A stretch of 64,000 nucleotides of DNA from Rhizophagus irregularis (lineage: Eukaryota; Glomeromycota; Glomeromycetes; Glomerales; Glomeraceae). Below are positions 10,614-22,317 of this stretch, piece by piece. The notes under the pieces were generated by a model. The model was not told where the DNA came from, did no database searches, and saw nothing but the letters and a program-made list of their open reading frames with translations. The position numbers and the translations under genes are program-made. Each line of letters opens with the position of its first letter. Position 1 is the stretch's first letter. The stretch spans positions 3,348,001-3,412,000 of the forward strand of contig NC_089429.1 of the NCBI RefSeq assembly GCF_026210795.1. The letters run 5' to 3'.

Positions 10614-11802
10614 ATGGATCTTTATGTATACAATTTGGACGAGTACACAACCGACTCGAGACAGGATAATGAGTTTGCCCCATCATGGCCTTTCCGTCTT
10701 GCCGTAGCAGGAAGTTCTGACTCAGGTAAGACAACTATGATTATTAATTTGTTAATGGGAGACAAGAAGGCAAAGGAGGATGGCGAAAGGTACATATTAT
10801 GTGATGCGGTAATTCTAGTTGGCAGATACCTCGATGAACCGAAGTGGGCAGTCGTACGTGATTTTTCAAAGAAGAAGAAATTCCGTTTACCGCAGTATCC
10901 CATAGTGAGATTCCAAATGTTAAGGACTTCAACTCCACCCAGGCTACTGTGGTAATCTTCGAGGATTTGATGGATGCGCCTAAAAAAACCCAGGATCTCA
11001 TCACTGGATTTTTTACATACGGGCGTCACAAAAATATCTCGTGTATCTATGTGGCCCAAAGATTCTTTACCATTCCCAAGGCTATTCGTGAAAATGTGAA
11101 TTATATTTCCCTACATGGAGGTCACGGAAGTTTGACCGATACTAAGAGGATCATCCGCCAGTATACAGAAGAATCGGAGTTACTAGCTCCAGTAATCGAT
11201 GACCTTACTCTACAACGCGAATTTATAGTATTTGATCTTAGAAGATCCAAGAGCGATCCGTTATCTATTCGGGTTAGATGGGATACTAGTCTCAGTTCGA
11301 TCACCGATCAATCTCAGTTCGATCCTAGTTCGATCTCAGTTCAATCCCCGTTCGATCCGAGTTTGAACCCAGTTCAATCAAAGTTTAGTTCCTATGGCCA
11401 GAAAGCCGTAGCTGAAGCAAAAAAGTCCTCCCAGCTAATCGAGTTTGCTCGGAAATATCCGTCGCCTAAAGAGAGAAAACACCTTCTCGTATCTGGTGTT
11501 ATAGCTAAGAACGCAGATACCTGGATTAAGTACGTCTTTCGGGAAGCCTACGGACTATCTGGTAAGACCTTGGGATCAGACTTCCAAAACTTCTTGCGAA
11601 AGTACGGGATAGGACCACGAAGACTGAAATTCCAAAACCTGAGACCGTAAAGGAGTTATTCTCCCGATATGAAGTCCTGAAGTCTAGTCACCCTTTGGAT
11701 AATAAAAAATTAATAGAAGGCATCGGGGTCCTTTTACAGATCTTTTCTAAGGGTCATATGGACCGTCGAGCATTACGAGTAGGGATCAATAGTATTTTGT
11801 AA
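10614..11802 (+). pseudogene. A32/FtsK–HerA-like packaging ATPase, two frameshifts
   Basis: Polintons and many large DNA viruses use this ATPase to move DNA into capsids. The N-terminus MDLYVYNLDEYTTDS leads to a Walker A, AVAGSSDSGKTTMI (residues about 31–44). Walker B, TVVIFEDLMDAPKK, lies at about 10943–10984 in the next frame, followed by GRHKNISCIYVAQRFF, typical of the sensor region. The frame breaks near 10880–10905 and again near 11610, after which TTKTEIPKPETVKELFSRY runs to the stop at 11800–11802. At 11290–11400 a short internal repeat gives QSQFDPSS, QSPFDPSL, then QSKF. The ATPase is retained although no jelly-roll capsid is seen, so its packaging partner here would have to be the Gag-like protein or an unrecognised one. 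Confidence 0.82.
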
Positions 11803-11815
11803 GAATCTGGCTGCT

Positions 11816-12367
11816 TTAGCAACCCATCTCGTGAAGTTCTTCCGCAGAAGCCCTAAGAATCATGGCGCTTTTTTTACGTCCTTCGAAGTCAATCCGTAGC
11901 ATCCTAGCTTTTAACCCAATAGCTCCTGAGGCTCGAGAAGCAAAGTTCTTAGTCATCGGATTTCTTACATGACTTACATAGTTTTCATAGAATGTAGTAA
12001 AGGGTTCGTCAATACCATCTGGGTATGTATTCCGTAAGAACTGATATAAGGCAATTTCCCCACTGTCACATCCAATGGCTATAAGCTGTTCAAGAAGCCA
12101 CTTCCTAGTATCCTCGTATGAATCTCCGTCCATAATTTTCATATCCAGTCTTTGTGTGAATAATTGCGTAAAATCCGCATTACTTGCCCGACGGATAATC
12201 TGGACCAACTTATCCCTGGCAAGTCCCAAGGCTTGTAAAGGTTCACTCTCGTCGCCAATCTTCTTTATAATCTGTCTATACAACACGCTGGATAATCCTC
12301 TATATGCCGCTTTTGCAGAGAATACTTCACAGTTCTGACACTGGTTTATTACGATTGATGTTGACAT
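11816..12367 (-). CDS. uncharacterised Maverick-element protein, 183 aa
   Basis: An intact frame, MSTSIVINQCQNCEVFSAKA, with no family I can name. It is mostly helical by composition, with a possible metal pair QCQNC at residues 9–13 and a basic C-terminal region (KARMLRIDFEGRKK). The stop lies only 14 bp from the end of the convergent ATPase gene. Upstream, a TTTAAAGATAAC motif (reverse strand, about 12430) resembles the motif before other genes. It could be a minor structural protein, but nothing in the sequence proves that. Confidence 0.6.
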   Translation of the reverse strand: MSTSIVINQCQNCEVFSAKAAYRGLSSVLYRQIIKKIGDESEPLQALGLARDKLVQIIRRASNADFTQLFTQRLDMKIMDGDSYEDTRKWLLEQLIAIGCDSGEIALYQFLRNTYPDGIDEPFTTFYENYVSHVRNPMTKNFASRASGAIGLKARMLRIDFEGRKKSAMILRASAEELHEMGC

Positions 12368-12527
12368 GGCTATCTTTCTTTGATTATTCGCTCACTTAGT
12401 ATCCTTCACAATCTTTTTTATATATTGTTATCTTTAAATACCTGTCATTTGTATAAAAAAAAATAACTGGCATTAAGGGATCGACCGTTGAAAAGACCGG
12501 AGGACCGGAGGACCAGAGGACTGACCA

Positions 12528-13112
12528 TTAGGAAGCGCAGTCCTTGCACAACTTGTCCGTTAAGTCACTTGGGCTCACAGGCATGAGACATTCCCTACAC
12601 AACTCAATATTAAGCTCTGCAAGTCTCGGGGCATGGTCCTCCAAAGTTCGTGGACGACCGGAAGGACCGGAGGAAGGTGTCCCGTTAGTCGTATCTTGCT
12701 GTAAGATAAAATCATCATATTCATCTTGGTCAGCCTGAATAGCGGCCCTGATTTGTTGTATATCATTAAAAGTTAACCGCTGGCCATCAAGATTTTCCTC
12801 ATTATAGCGCGTTTCATTGATGATTTCCTCTATAAGCTCCTCCTCTTCAGAATGAACAAGGTAGTAGTCCTCAACTACCTCGTAGTCACTCTCAACCAGT
12901 CTATGATACGTTCTAGTACCGTGTTGAATATAGCGTCCTGTATCTGTATTTAAATATACAGGTTGTTCCTGGGGTGGAGGCGGTACGGTTTGTCTACGGA
13001 CAAGCCTTCCATCGATATAATCATGGGATTCCATAACTATTCGATTAAAGGTATCTCCACCAACACGGATTGGACGTCCGATTATAGGATTAGTTATATA
13101 AGGGTATGACAT
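12528..13112 (-). CDS. protein with two GR-x-I/Y-x-x-L repeats and a C-terminal zinc ribbon
   Basis: An intact 194-residue frame starting MSYPYITNPIIGRPIRVGGD. The segment NPIIGRPIRVGGDTFNRIV recurs in diverged form as NTDTGRYIQHGTRTYHRLV (about residues 54–72). 'NPxTGRxIxxGGxxY' motifs of this kind appear in structural or adaptor proteins of large DNA viruses. An acidic middle and Ser/Pro/Gly linker lead to LCRECLMPVSPSDLTDKLCK at the C-terminus, two CxxC pairs likely binding zinc. The reverse-strand motif AAATTGAAGATAAC lies about 40 nt upstream of the ATG. The LINE insertion point is about 70 bp upstream, so its promoter may just survive. Confidence 0.6.
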   Translation of the reverse strand: MSYPYITNPIIGRPIRVGGDTFNRIVMESHDYIDGRLVRRQTVPPPPQEQPVYLNTDTGRYIQHGTRTYHRLVESDYEVVEDYYLVHSEEEELIEEIINETRYNEENLDGQRLTFNDIQQIRAAIQADQDEYDDFILQQDTTNGTPSSGPSGRPRTLEDHAPRLAELNIELCRECLMPVSPSDLTDKLCKDCAS

Positions 13113-13139
13113 GTCTTTTTTCTGTACGTGTCTACATAC

Positions 13140-13165
13140 CTAATTGTTATCTTCAATTTACAATA
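13140..13165 (-). promoter_or_regulatory. TGAAGATA-type upstream motif
   Basis: Reverse strand TAAATTGAAGATAACAATTA, about 30–50 nt before the ATG at 13112. Comparable copies: 12430, 47495, 48085, 53115 and 5617. Promoter role inferred from position. Confidence 0.45.
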
Positions 13166-13463
13166 ACCAAGTGACATCGTCATCAGTCCTTGTCAAGGCA
13201 AATATGGCATAGTAGCCTTTATCTTTATTAAATTTATTCAACGAACTTACAAAAATAAAATAAAATTTTCAAAGTACAAAAAAGAAAAATAAAATTAACT
13301 AAAAACAAAACTATATAGTCTCCAAAACAGTAATAAAGCTATAAAATTAATCTGAAAAAGAAAAATCGCATAAAACTAAAACTATCCTGATCCCCCGCCA
13401 AGATATATTCCAACCTAAGAAGAAGCAACTATGCAAACAAACTAACGAACAATGCGCCCATTA

Positions 13464-14665
13464 TTAAAATCGGCACACCACCCTGCTAAAGCTGTTAGTA
13501 AGTTGCACCGTTAGACGACCCATAAAACCCGAATAGTGATTAAACCAAGGCAAACCATATTTCATCGAGTTCTTTAAATAATCAACGTCGGAGTCACGTG
13601 CGGCGTCGGAAAGGGTCGGAGGAGGTAAAGTTGAGAAAGGTAAGTACGTAGACTTTGGCAAATTTGAAGGCCGAGAAAGTTTGAGTTTATGAGTAATATT
13701 CATCGCGTCTTCCCATTTAGATTTATCATAGGAGCGCGGGAGCCAAATTCGTTTTCTAATCTTTTGGATAAAGTGATTGTGGATAGCAGAGATAACCTTC
13801 ATCGCAGAGTTACGTGGAATAGAAAGTTCTTCAAACAATTTGACAAAGGATTTCGGAAGGCAGCCACGGACAAGGCTATATGAAGTCCAATTTGAAGAAA
13901 AAAAGGACCAACAAGGAAGAGATTTAAATTTGTTAATAATTAAAAAGGGATCTTTCTTAACAAGATCACCAGCTTCTTGAAGTTTGTTGATAAAATGATG
14001 TTGGTAGGAGAGGAGAATCTGTTCCATAGCGATTCGTCTACATTTGCACATAAACAAGTGCATAAAATCTTCCTTGGAGTCGAGGCACGAACGACACAAT
14101 AAGATGTCAATATACAAGTCCGGGCGAATTCTTTTAAGATGTTCCAAGGTAGGCAAATCTTCCAAAAAGAGTTTGAATTTGAAGGTGCGATGAAAGGAAG
14201 CATGAGCACGAGTAAATGAAGCATCATGCTGAGGTTCGGAGTTTAGCAAGAACCAGGTAAGATCCCAATCAATCACGAAATCTGAGATAGAGGATAAAGC
14301 AATGGTAAAGTTAAAACGCGATAAACGCGTTAATCTATGCATCCACAGCATTTGCGAATATTGCTTAAATAGGCGTCGTGGGTTGGATTCGCATAAAATA
14401 TCATCATATTTTAATAAGAAATCGTGAGGAGATACTTGATCCAGATCAGAAAGAAGAATTGCTGAAGAAGAAATATGCGCAGAGTTGGCCAGAGAGTCCG
14501 CGTAGTCATTATAGAAATTACCAGAGTGACCTTTCACTTTAACAGCCGTGACGGATAAAGATTTGGAGGAAATGAGACGTTCAATAATAGCCCAGAGTTC
14601 AAAATTGGTGGTCTTGTAATAAAGCCTGCTATTGGAATAGGAAAAGGTAGCACATAGACGAAGAC
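13464..14665 (-). pseudogene. LINE ORF2, 3' portion (end of RNase H and C-terminal zinc-binding region)
   Basis: Continues the ORF2 interrupted at 39217. It opens with GLRLCATFSYSNSRLYYK, then VKVKGHSGNFYNDYADSLAN, holding the final RNase H His/Asp motif. Downstream, LCRSCLDSKEDFMHLFMCKC gives a CxxC…HxxxC zinc-binding pattern common in C-termini of fungal LINE ORF2 proteins. The frame is open to the stop at 13464. Alone it cannot start properly, since the 5' part lies 24.5 kb away. Confidence 0.8.
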
Positions 14666-14668
14666 CAT
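14666..14668. repeat. 3-bp target duplication CAT (left copy)
   Basis: CAT immediately precedes CCCTATAAAAAATATG here and immediately follows the inverted copy at 39214–39216. Removing the element and one copy restores the LINE RNase H reading frame (SAID followed by GLRL). Confidence 0.9.
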
Positions 14669-14689
14669 CCCTATAAAAAATATGGATAC

Positions 14690-15690
14690 TGTTAACATAC
14701 GGTATTACCGTATTTTGCGAACAGTATCATTACAGTATCATTAAAGTATTTTAACAGTATTTTCACATACGATATACATTCGGTATTTTGCACACCGTAT
14801 TATATACACGGTATTTTTAAATAGTGAAGATTTGTATACTTTATACTTATATACAGTATTATATCTCGGTTTATAACGTATGTGATTATTTGCGAACAGC
14901 ATGGTATTCCAGTTTATAACGTACGTTTTATACTTGTTGTTATTTGCGAACAGTATTATACCTCAGCTTATAACGTATGTTTTATACTGGTGGTTATTTG
15001 CGAACAGCATGATGCCTCAGTTTATAGCGTATGTTTTACACTGGTGGTTATTTGCGAACAGTATTATGCCTCAGTTTATAACGTACGTTTTATACTTGTT
15101 GTTATTTGCGAACAGCATGATGCCTCAGTTTATAACGTACGTTTTATACTTGTTGTTATTTGCGAACAGCATGATGCCTCAGTTTATAGCGTATGTTTTA
15201 TACTTGTTATTATTTGCGAACAGTATTATACTTCAGCTTATAACGTATGTTTTATACTGGTGGTTATTTACGAACAGCATGATGCCTCAGTTTATAGCGT
15301 ATGTTTTATACTTGTTATTATTTGCGAACAGCATGATGCCTCAGTTTATAACGTATGTTTTATACTTGTTGTTATTTGCGAATAACGTATGTTTTACACT
15401 GGTGGTTATTTGCGAACAGCATGATGCCTCAGTTTATAGCGTATGTTTTATACTTGTTATTATTTGCGAACAGTATTATACCTCAGCTTATAACGTATGT
15501 TTCATACTGGTGGTTATTTGCGAACAGCATGATGCCTCAGTTTATAACGTATGTTTTATACTTGTTGTTATTTGCGAATAACGTATGTTTTACACTGGTG
15601 GTTATTTGCGAACAGTATTATGTCTCAGTGTACAACGTATGTTTTATACTGGTGGTTATTTGCTAACAGCATAATATACGCATATTTTAT
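14690..15690. repeat. left subterminal array of 54-bp repeats
   Basis: About 14 copies of a 54-bp unit such as GCGAACAGCATGATGCCTCA…TATAGCGTATG…TTATT, each with GCGAACAG and an ACGTATG-like core, preceded by a looser series of 'ACGGTATTTT' motifs. In CACTA elements, subterminal repeats bind the transposase or its accessory protein. Because 54 is divisible by three, the array creates long overlapping open frames (14882–15385, 14901–15581) with an 18-residue repeat; I do not regard these as genes. Confidence 0.8.
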
Positions 15691-16735
15691 CATATTTGCA
15701 AGTATTATTACTACGGTATTTTTATATATAATATTTATATATTTAACATGAAAATTTGTCCTTATAATTATTAAATTTTATTATTAAATTAAAAATACTA
15801 TAATCAGATATAGAAAAGTTAGAAGGTACAATTTTAATAGTGATAAAAAAGATAAAAAAATAAAATTAGTAGTAATAAAAAATTAATAAAAGATGAAATT
15901 AGTAGTAATAAAAAGATGTAGTTAGTAGTAATTAAAGATGAATTAGTAGTAACAAAAGAATGAAATTATTAAAGATTAGATTAGTAGCGATAAAATTAGT
16001 AGCAATAAAAAGGAGATACAATTAGTAGTAATAAAAAGATAAAATTAGTAAAATAAAATTAGTAATGATTAAAAGAAGACAAAACTAGTAGTAATAAAAG
16101 AAAAGGATAAATAAAGACAAAAAAAAGAAAAGAAAATAAATGACTGTACCTACTTTATTAAGTATATAAACATGTCTATATTAGAAAAGTTCAAGAAGTC
16201 AAAATAAATAATTAGTAATAACTGAAAGTTAACCAATATAAAAAACTATTATAACTTCACAATTCTTCTTAAATAATAAAAATAAAACAAATAAATGTAA
16301 TATCTGAAATAATAATAACTTGAGTAAAAAAGCAATGATAAAAAGAAACAAATAAATGTAATATCTGAGATAATAATAACTTGAGTAAAAAAGTAAAAAC
16401 AAAATAAAAGAAAGAGTTTGTATTTTTCAAACTTATATTATTCACGTTACAAAAACAAATGATCTGCAATCATCTATTGGCTAATTTTCACGTGGTAATC
16501 AACACTGATCAGCCAATAATTTTGTTCTTACATTATAGATTTAATTAACCCGGAAAAAGACGGTAAATAGCCTATAGTCCTATACAATAATCTATACAAT
16601 AACCACAAATGTGCATAATTTGATCAGAAATATGATTAAAAAGTTCTAAGTCCGATAATTACGATTGTTAAGATACCGCTCAACTTTAACAGTTTAACTT
16701 TTTAACTGTATAGTTGAAAGCATGATCGATAAATT
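15691..16735. other. AT-rich spacer, no gene seen
   Basis: A-rich DNA with many 'TAGTAGTAATAAAA' and 'AAATTAGTA' repeats (15830–16130) and a two-copy direct repeat of about 62 bp at 16282–16400 (AACAAATAAATGTAATATCT…). A short minus-strand frame at 16269–16469 arises from this repeat and is not supported as a gene. Confidence 0.5.
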
Positions 16736-17575
16736 AAACAATGACAAGAAAAGTTCGCGAATTTTCCTTGGTACTGCTTAATTTTTTTAATTTTTAAGCA
16801 GTATCAAGAAAATTCGCGAACTTTTCTTGTCATTGTTTAATCGATTGCTTTGAAAAAAACAATGGTATACTTTGAACAATCCAAGAAAAGTTCGCGCGAA
16901 TTTTTCTTGCCATTGTTTAATCAATTGCTTTAAAAAAAAAAACAATGGTATACTTTGAATAATAGCAAGAAGAAAAGTTCGAGCGAATTTTTCTTGCCAT
17001 TGTTTAATCGATTGCTTTAAATAAACAATGATATACTTCGAATAATAGCAAGAAAAGTTCGCGCGAATTTTACTTGCTATTGTTTAATCAATTGCTTTAA
17101 AAAAAACAATGGTATGCTTCGAACAATAGCAAGAAAAGTTCGAGCGAATTTTTCTTGCCATTGTTTAATCAATTGCTTTAAAAAAACAATGATATACTTT
17201 GAACAATAGCAAGAAAAGTTCGCGCGAATTTTTCTTGTCATTGTTTAATCGATTGCTTTAAAAAAAAACAATGGTATGCTTCGAACAATAGCAAGAAAAG
17301 TTCGAGAGAATTTTTCTTGCCATTGTTTAATCAATTGCTTTAAAAAAAAACAATGGTATGCTTTGAACAATAGCAAGAAAAGTTCGCGCGAATTTTTCTT
17401 GCCATTGTTTAATCAATTGCTTTAAAAAAAAAATGCTACTTTGAACAATGGCAAGAAAAGTTCGTGCGAACTTTTCTTGCCATTGTTTAATCAATTACTT
17501 TAAAAAAAACAATGATATACTTTGAACAATGGCAAGAAAAGTTCGCGCGAATTTTTCTTGATACCGCTTAATCTT
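16736..17575. repeat. palindromic satellite block 1
   Basis: About eight units of 95–110 bp. Each contains an inverted repeat with arms like AACAATAGCAAGAAAAGTTC around CGCG or CGAGCG, then AATCAATTGCTTTAAAAAAA and AATGGTATACTTTGAA. Arms of 20 bp or more could form long hairpins or cruciforms. The same family recurs at 25545–26490 and 33265–34285 in this element. Confidence 0.9.
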
Positions 17576-17627
17576 TAAATTAAAACCTTAGTAAATTACT
17601 TTACAGAAATTTCAGTTAGAGTTACGG

Positions 17628-18010
17628 TCGATATAAAATCAATGTCGATTCTATATTGATCAGACGTCACCATGATGTCGTGATGAAAATCGATTCGACA
17701 TCTTTAAGTTGAACTTAAATACGTTGATTCGATGTCTATTCGTTTACTAATCGTAGTGATATCGATTCGACATCGAATAACTACGATTAGTAAACGAATA
17801 GACATCGAATAATAACATCGCACTTACATTGTTTCAATATTAAGTTAATGTCGAAAAATGTTTATTTTTCCCGCCTTGTGTACATTAAGTAAACATCGAA
17901 ATGACATCGAACAGGTGTCTATTTGACGTCACACAAACATTATGCGAATCGAGATGACATCGGACGAGCGTTGATTCGACGTCAATCAAACATTCGACAT
18001 CAGGACACGA
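17628..18010. repeat. GATGTCGA-rich segment with a perfect 28-bp hairpin
   Basis: Many 'GATGTCGATTC' and 'GACATCGAAT' motifs in both orientations. The strongest structure is a perfect inverted repeat of 28 bp, 17730–17757 against 17780–17807 (CGATGTCTATTCGTTTACTA… and its complement), with a 22-base spacer. No coding potential is seen. Confidence 0.75.
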
Positions 18011-18148
18011 TGGCTTAGTGTATTTTATTCTAAAAGAAATAAAACGAAAAAAAAACCTAAAAGGAAGTTTATTGAGACTTTTTTACTCATTTCATATATA
18101 CCAGCATTGTATGTAATGTGATTTTCATTTATTAATTAAGGTTTAATA

Positions 18149-20205
18149 CTAGTTATTATTACTATTATAATACACGGAATTACTATTATAATACATGGAA
18201 TTATCTGGTGTACTGACAGTAGTACTTTGACTAGTATTACGAGGTGGGTTTTCTAATAACGCCTGCGTTATTAAACTTTTATTTACAATCATAACGTTCC
18301 TTAGGTTCAATAAAACACGTATAAGGGATTTAGTGTTTGTTAAATGTGGCGATATTGGGATTTCAGCATGATCAAGATGGAAATATCGCGGTATACCACC
18401 TAGATCCTTTACCAAAACATTTAATCGCATATCTAAACCAGCAATTTGAATACCAACAACTCCAAATTCATTACCGGCCGGTCTACATAATGCGTTTATA
18501 GCACTTGTCCCGTCTATCATTTCTCTCCACAATTTTACATCATAATCATCTTTTTTTTTTTCGCTACATGTAATGCGAGAGCTTTCAACATAAATCAACT
18601 CGATATCATTTGTGTCTTGCTTCATTATTCCCATAATATCGGGTTTTTTACCGATTCGTTCTCTATCGATCCCTTTATTTTTTCGAATCTTGCTTGCAAT
18701 ACTCTGACGTTCTGCACTGAAATTTGATAAAAATACACACTAAGTATCTGAGCCATGGTTAAAATAGTAATCACGTGACTACTTACATGCTTGTACAGAT
18801 ATAACCATTTGGTAGGTTCGCCAGGCTTGCACGAAGTAAAGGGACTATAACATCGGTAATATAAGTTCCTTCGCTCTGTTTATTACGGGAAGTACTTGTC
18901 GCATAAATTGGACTACTCCATATTTCGCCACTAGGTAAAATAAATATCGGAAAATGTTATCATACAATTACTATTTATATAATGAAGTTATTATTGAAAA
19001 ACTTACAGTACATCTAAAATTCGACCTGTTATTTTTAATAGATCAGAATCATCTTCTTTCCATTTATTATCGTGTTTGGCATTTTCCACGATTTTATGAG
19101 TAGACAATACTTCAAAATTTTCTAAGAAATCCTCACATTTTTTTACAACTAATTTGGGGGGAGTACATTTCATTTTATTGCATGGTTCCTGTTGTTATAA
19201 TGAAAAAGAATGAGTATGAATGCAATTCATCCAATAACACTAAATTGCTTCTCACCATAAAGATTGGTTTTAATTTGCGATGTAATCCTGTTACTATATA
19301 CGAGTTATCGCTTAGAACCATGTTTGCTACAGGATCTCGCCACGTAAGATCTGAAAGAACGATATTCTCAACTGTTTTCTTAAGGGCGCTATAGAGAGGC
19401 CCATCATCATCACCCAAAGGATGCTATATAGAGAATACCTTTATAAGTATTGGTACGTATGATTATAAAAAATAGAAAAACACATACTTTAAGCTTTTCA
19501 TTTAACATCTCAATATTTTTCTTTATTTCTTCCTCCGTAGTATCTGGCGTTGATTCCTTATTCTGAAATTATGATTGATTAGATCGTGATAAGATTTTCC
19601 AATCCATATATATATATATATTAAGAAATACTGTACCGTATCCAACACCTTGATCTTATTTAATCCTAATATGCTTTTATATCCGCTTTTCATCTACGAC
19701 AGTTAATTAGCAAATATCGATATAATATAAGTTAGTGACCACATTAATTTTATGAATATTAAATTTTGCTGCACGTGCACAATCATGTAATAGCTAAGAT
19801 AGTCACGCACAGCTAGAGGAGAGCAGAAACCCTCGACATCTAAAGGATTTGTTCCTAACAACATCGCTCTTCTGGGCCGGCATCCCCCAACCTTCAGCAG
19901 TGACAACCAAAACTACTATAACACATTACACTGCCGTAAATTCATCAGTTTGCACAATAACGAATATTAATGCGCCTATTATTACTAACCTCCGTTAAAA
20001 CCTCCATCACACTTTCTTTTCGTTGGAAATCTCTTATTCTTTTTAACGATGATTTAACCGCACTTTCTACTATTTTTATAACTTCTTCATATGGAAGTAA
20101 GTCATTTCTGTTCATTGTCTGGTATATAACGGTAGCAGAACATATAGCATCAAGAGGTCCTTCTAGTAAAAGTTTTTCAACCTTAGCTGTTACTAAACAT
20201 GACAT
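18149..20205 (-). CDS. multi-exon uncharacterised protein, possible PD-(D/E)XK-type nuclease-like fold
   Basis: Coding pieces on the minus strand join through GT–AG introns. A likely first exon starts at ATG 20205 (MSCLVTAKVEKLLLEGPLD). Others are near 19693–19637, 19562–19487, 19423–19255, 19186–19007 and 18942–18787, and the last runs 18716–18149 (the 18717–18786 intron is clear). The 19693 exon begins MKSGYKSILGLNKIK and could be an alternative start. The later part reads GEIWSSPIYATSTSRNKQSE, GKKPDIMGIMKQDTNDIELI, then YVESSR and DYDVKLWREM. KPDIMG followed by ELIYVES loosely resembles the D…E-x-K core of restriction-like nucleases, with the Lys replaced. I recognise the family as abundant in Rhizophagus but not its function. 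It ends in an Asn/Ser/Tyr-rich tail. Confidence 0.55.
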
Positions 20206-20929
20206 TATAAAAACTATTAGAGAAAAACGTATTGATATATAAGATATACAATATGAATACAGTAAACAATTAAAAGTCACCGAAGCTCCTTTTACTGCTC
20301 TTTTAAATGATATGTTGGGTCGAGCATAATGATATGTTGGGTCGAAACATAAGAATATGCATAAGAATATGCCTTTTACTGCTCTTTTAAATGATATGTT
20401 GGAGCATAGCAACGCCAGAAGTTGGGGGTGATGCATGTAAGCAAATGGCTATTTTTGTTTCACAGCGCCTATATGCATTGTGGCGGAGTGGAGTGAATTG
20501 ATTGATTGATTTGCTGATCGGGTTACACCAACAATAAAACATGTGATCAAAAATGCCGAGTATAAAGAACGTTAGAGCTGATTCGAAACGTAATAGTAAA
20601 ATTTTCACAAAAATATATAGTTTTATTAAATCATTACAATAGATAGAATGTTTTTATGTTTCAAGGACGAGGCGACCTTGCATTATGCAAAAGAGAAGAT
20701 AGAAAAGAGAGAAACGAACGAAAATAACGATTGTACGATTGTACAATTCATAAATTCAAAAATTACTCGAAGGTATTCAATATAAAATAAAGTGAAATAA
20801 GGGTACAATCAATCGAGAAACTAGAGAAGAAATAGCAGATGTGGAAAATGAAACGAATACGGACATTATGGAGTTAAAAGGATTTTATTTCTTTTCAATC
20901 GCAATATTGCGCTAACAGTATCGACAATA

Positions 20930-22317
20930 TCATGAAAAAAGGTCGTTTTTTCAACTTTAATCTTCAAAACAGCGACAATCCAAATGTCCGGAAAAGACAA
21001 CAAGCACGATTTGAACGCAAATGTAGGCAAGTTTTTCATAAGTCTGATCTTACAGCTGACGCCTCACTTGAAGATAAACTTTTAGCGTCAAAAAGAAAAG
21101 GTTTCCTATTTCAACAATCACAAAATTTCAGAAAGCCGATTATGCATTTGAAATATAAGAAGAAATTTCAGGTTCCACTACAGCGTTACTATACTTTTCA
21201 GCTACCGTTCCTTGAATCCTCAACACTACCCGAAGTGCAACGAGAAGTACTACTATATTGCTAAATACTTCGATTCAAATGTCCATGGATCTATATTTGA
21301 TCCGTCTTATGAGATAACAAAATGGCATCATCATCGATCGAGGACAACATTATTAAATCTCCAACGGACGACAATAATTCAACACCTGTCGTCAATACTT
21401 CAGTTGCTTTTGCTGATCCCTCTGGTTCTTCTTCATCTAATACTACTTCGAAAGATGGTCAATTTCCCCTCCATCTTATCCCATTTATCCCTGATGAACC
21501 TATCTACAAGGGTGGTCTTACATATTCTAAATTATCTAAGAAAGATAAGAAAAATCTTCAACCGTTGAAAGTTGGTAGCAAACAGTAGATTATTGAAATT
21601 GAGGCCATTAAAGCCGCCACGACCAAGAAATCTAAAAAAAATCGGATAAAGCTAATACGGTTTCTAATCCCGTTCCTATCCGTTTGTTCCCGAAGAGCCC
21701 ATGTATAAGGATGGCAAGCTACATTCTTCGTTATCTCATAATGAAAAGAAAACCCTTCGACCCTTACAAGACAAGTGGGTAGTAAACAGTGGGTAGTAAA
21801 CAGTGGATTGCTGCAATAAGAGCTATAAAGCTACACGAGATCGCGAAACTCAACTTGCGACACGCATCGATGATTTGAAAGTTCAATGGGAAGACTACTA
21901 CTGAAATCGCTCTCTATCGCGATAATTTGACTATCGCTCTTACTCATTATCAAAACGTTTGTTATGATTATCACACATACTTGAGACGACAACATTCTCC
22001 TATTGCATCATCTTCCTTACCTCCGACAAAAGGAAAAAAGAAACAAAAAGGTCGCGCTACCGACCCCTGATTTCAATATCAAACAGTTACAAATTTTAGA
22101 AGAAACAATGGACGAAAGCGGTCTCCATCTTGCTCTCACAGTACGGCATAATAAACTATATGAACCGGAATATGTTACTCATCAGGCGCCTCGTCAACTT
22201 AAACGGTCAGCCACTAGGAATTTTAATTCGGACTTGCATTACAATCTCCATATGAGGAAAAGGTTTCATCATTTTACTGAAGATTCAGCCTTGGTTACTA
22301 ATTTTTGTTCGAACTAA
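20930..22317 (+). pseudogene. decayed low-complexity ORF series, possibly an ORF1/Gag remnant
   Basis: Three open pieces in different frames: 20932–21264 (MKKGRFFNFNLQNSDNPNVR), 21322–21588 (MASSSIEDNIIKSP…, then PFIPDEPIYKGGLTYSKLSK) and 22003–22317. Between them are recognisable but frame-broken stretches, including 'VPEEPMYKDGKLHSS' at about 21680 echoing PDEPIYKGGLTYS, so the protein contained an internal repeat. The Ser/Thr/Lys-rich composition fits an ORF1-like nucleic-acid-binding protein. No catalytic domain is seen. Confidence 0.4.

Noticed and set aside
14882-15581. Long overlapping frames of 167 and 226 codons
   Set aside because: They are produced by the 54-bp subterminal repeat, which is divisible by three. 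The translation is an 18-residue repeat without any domain, and two frames are open at once.
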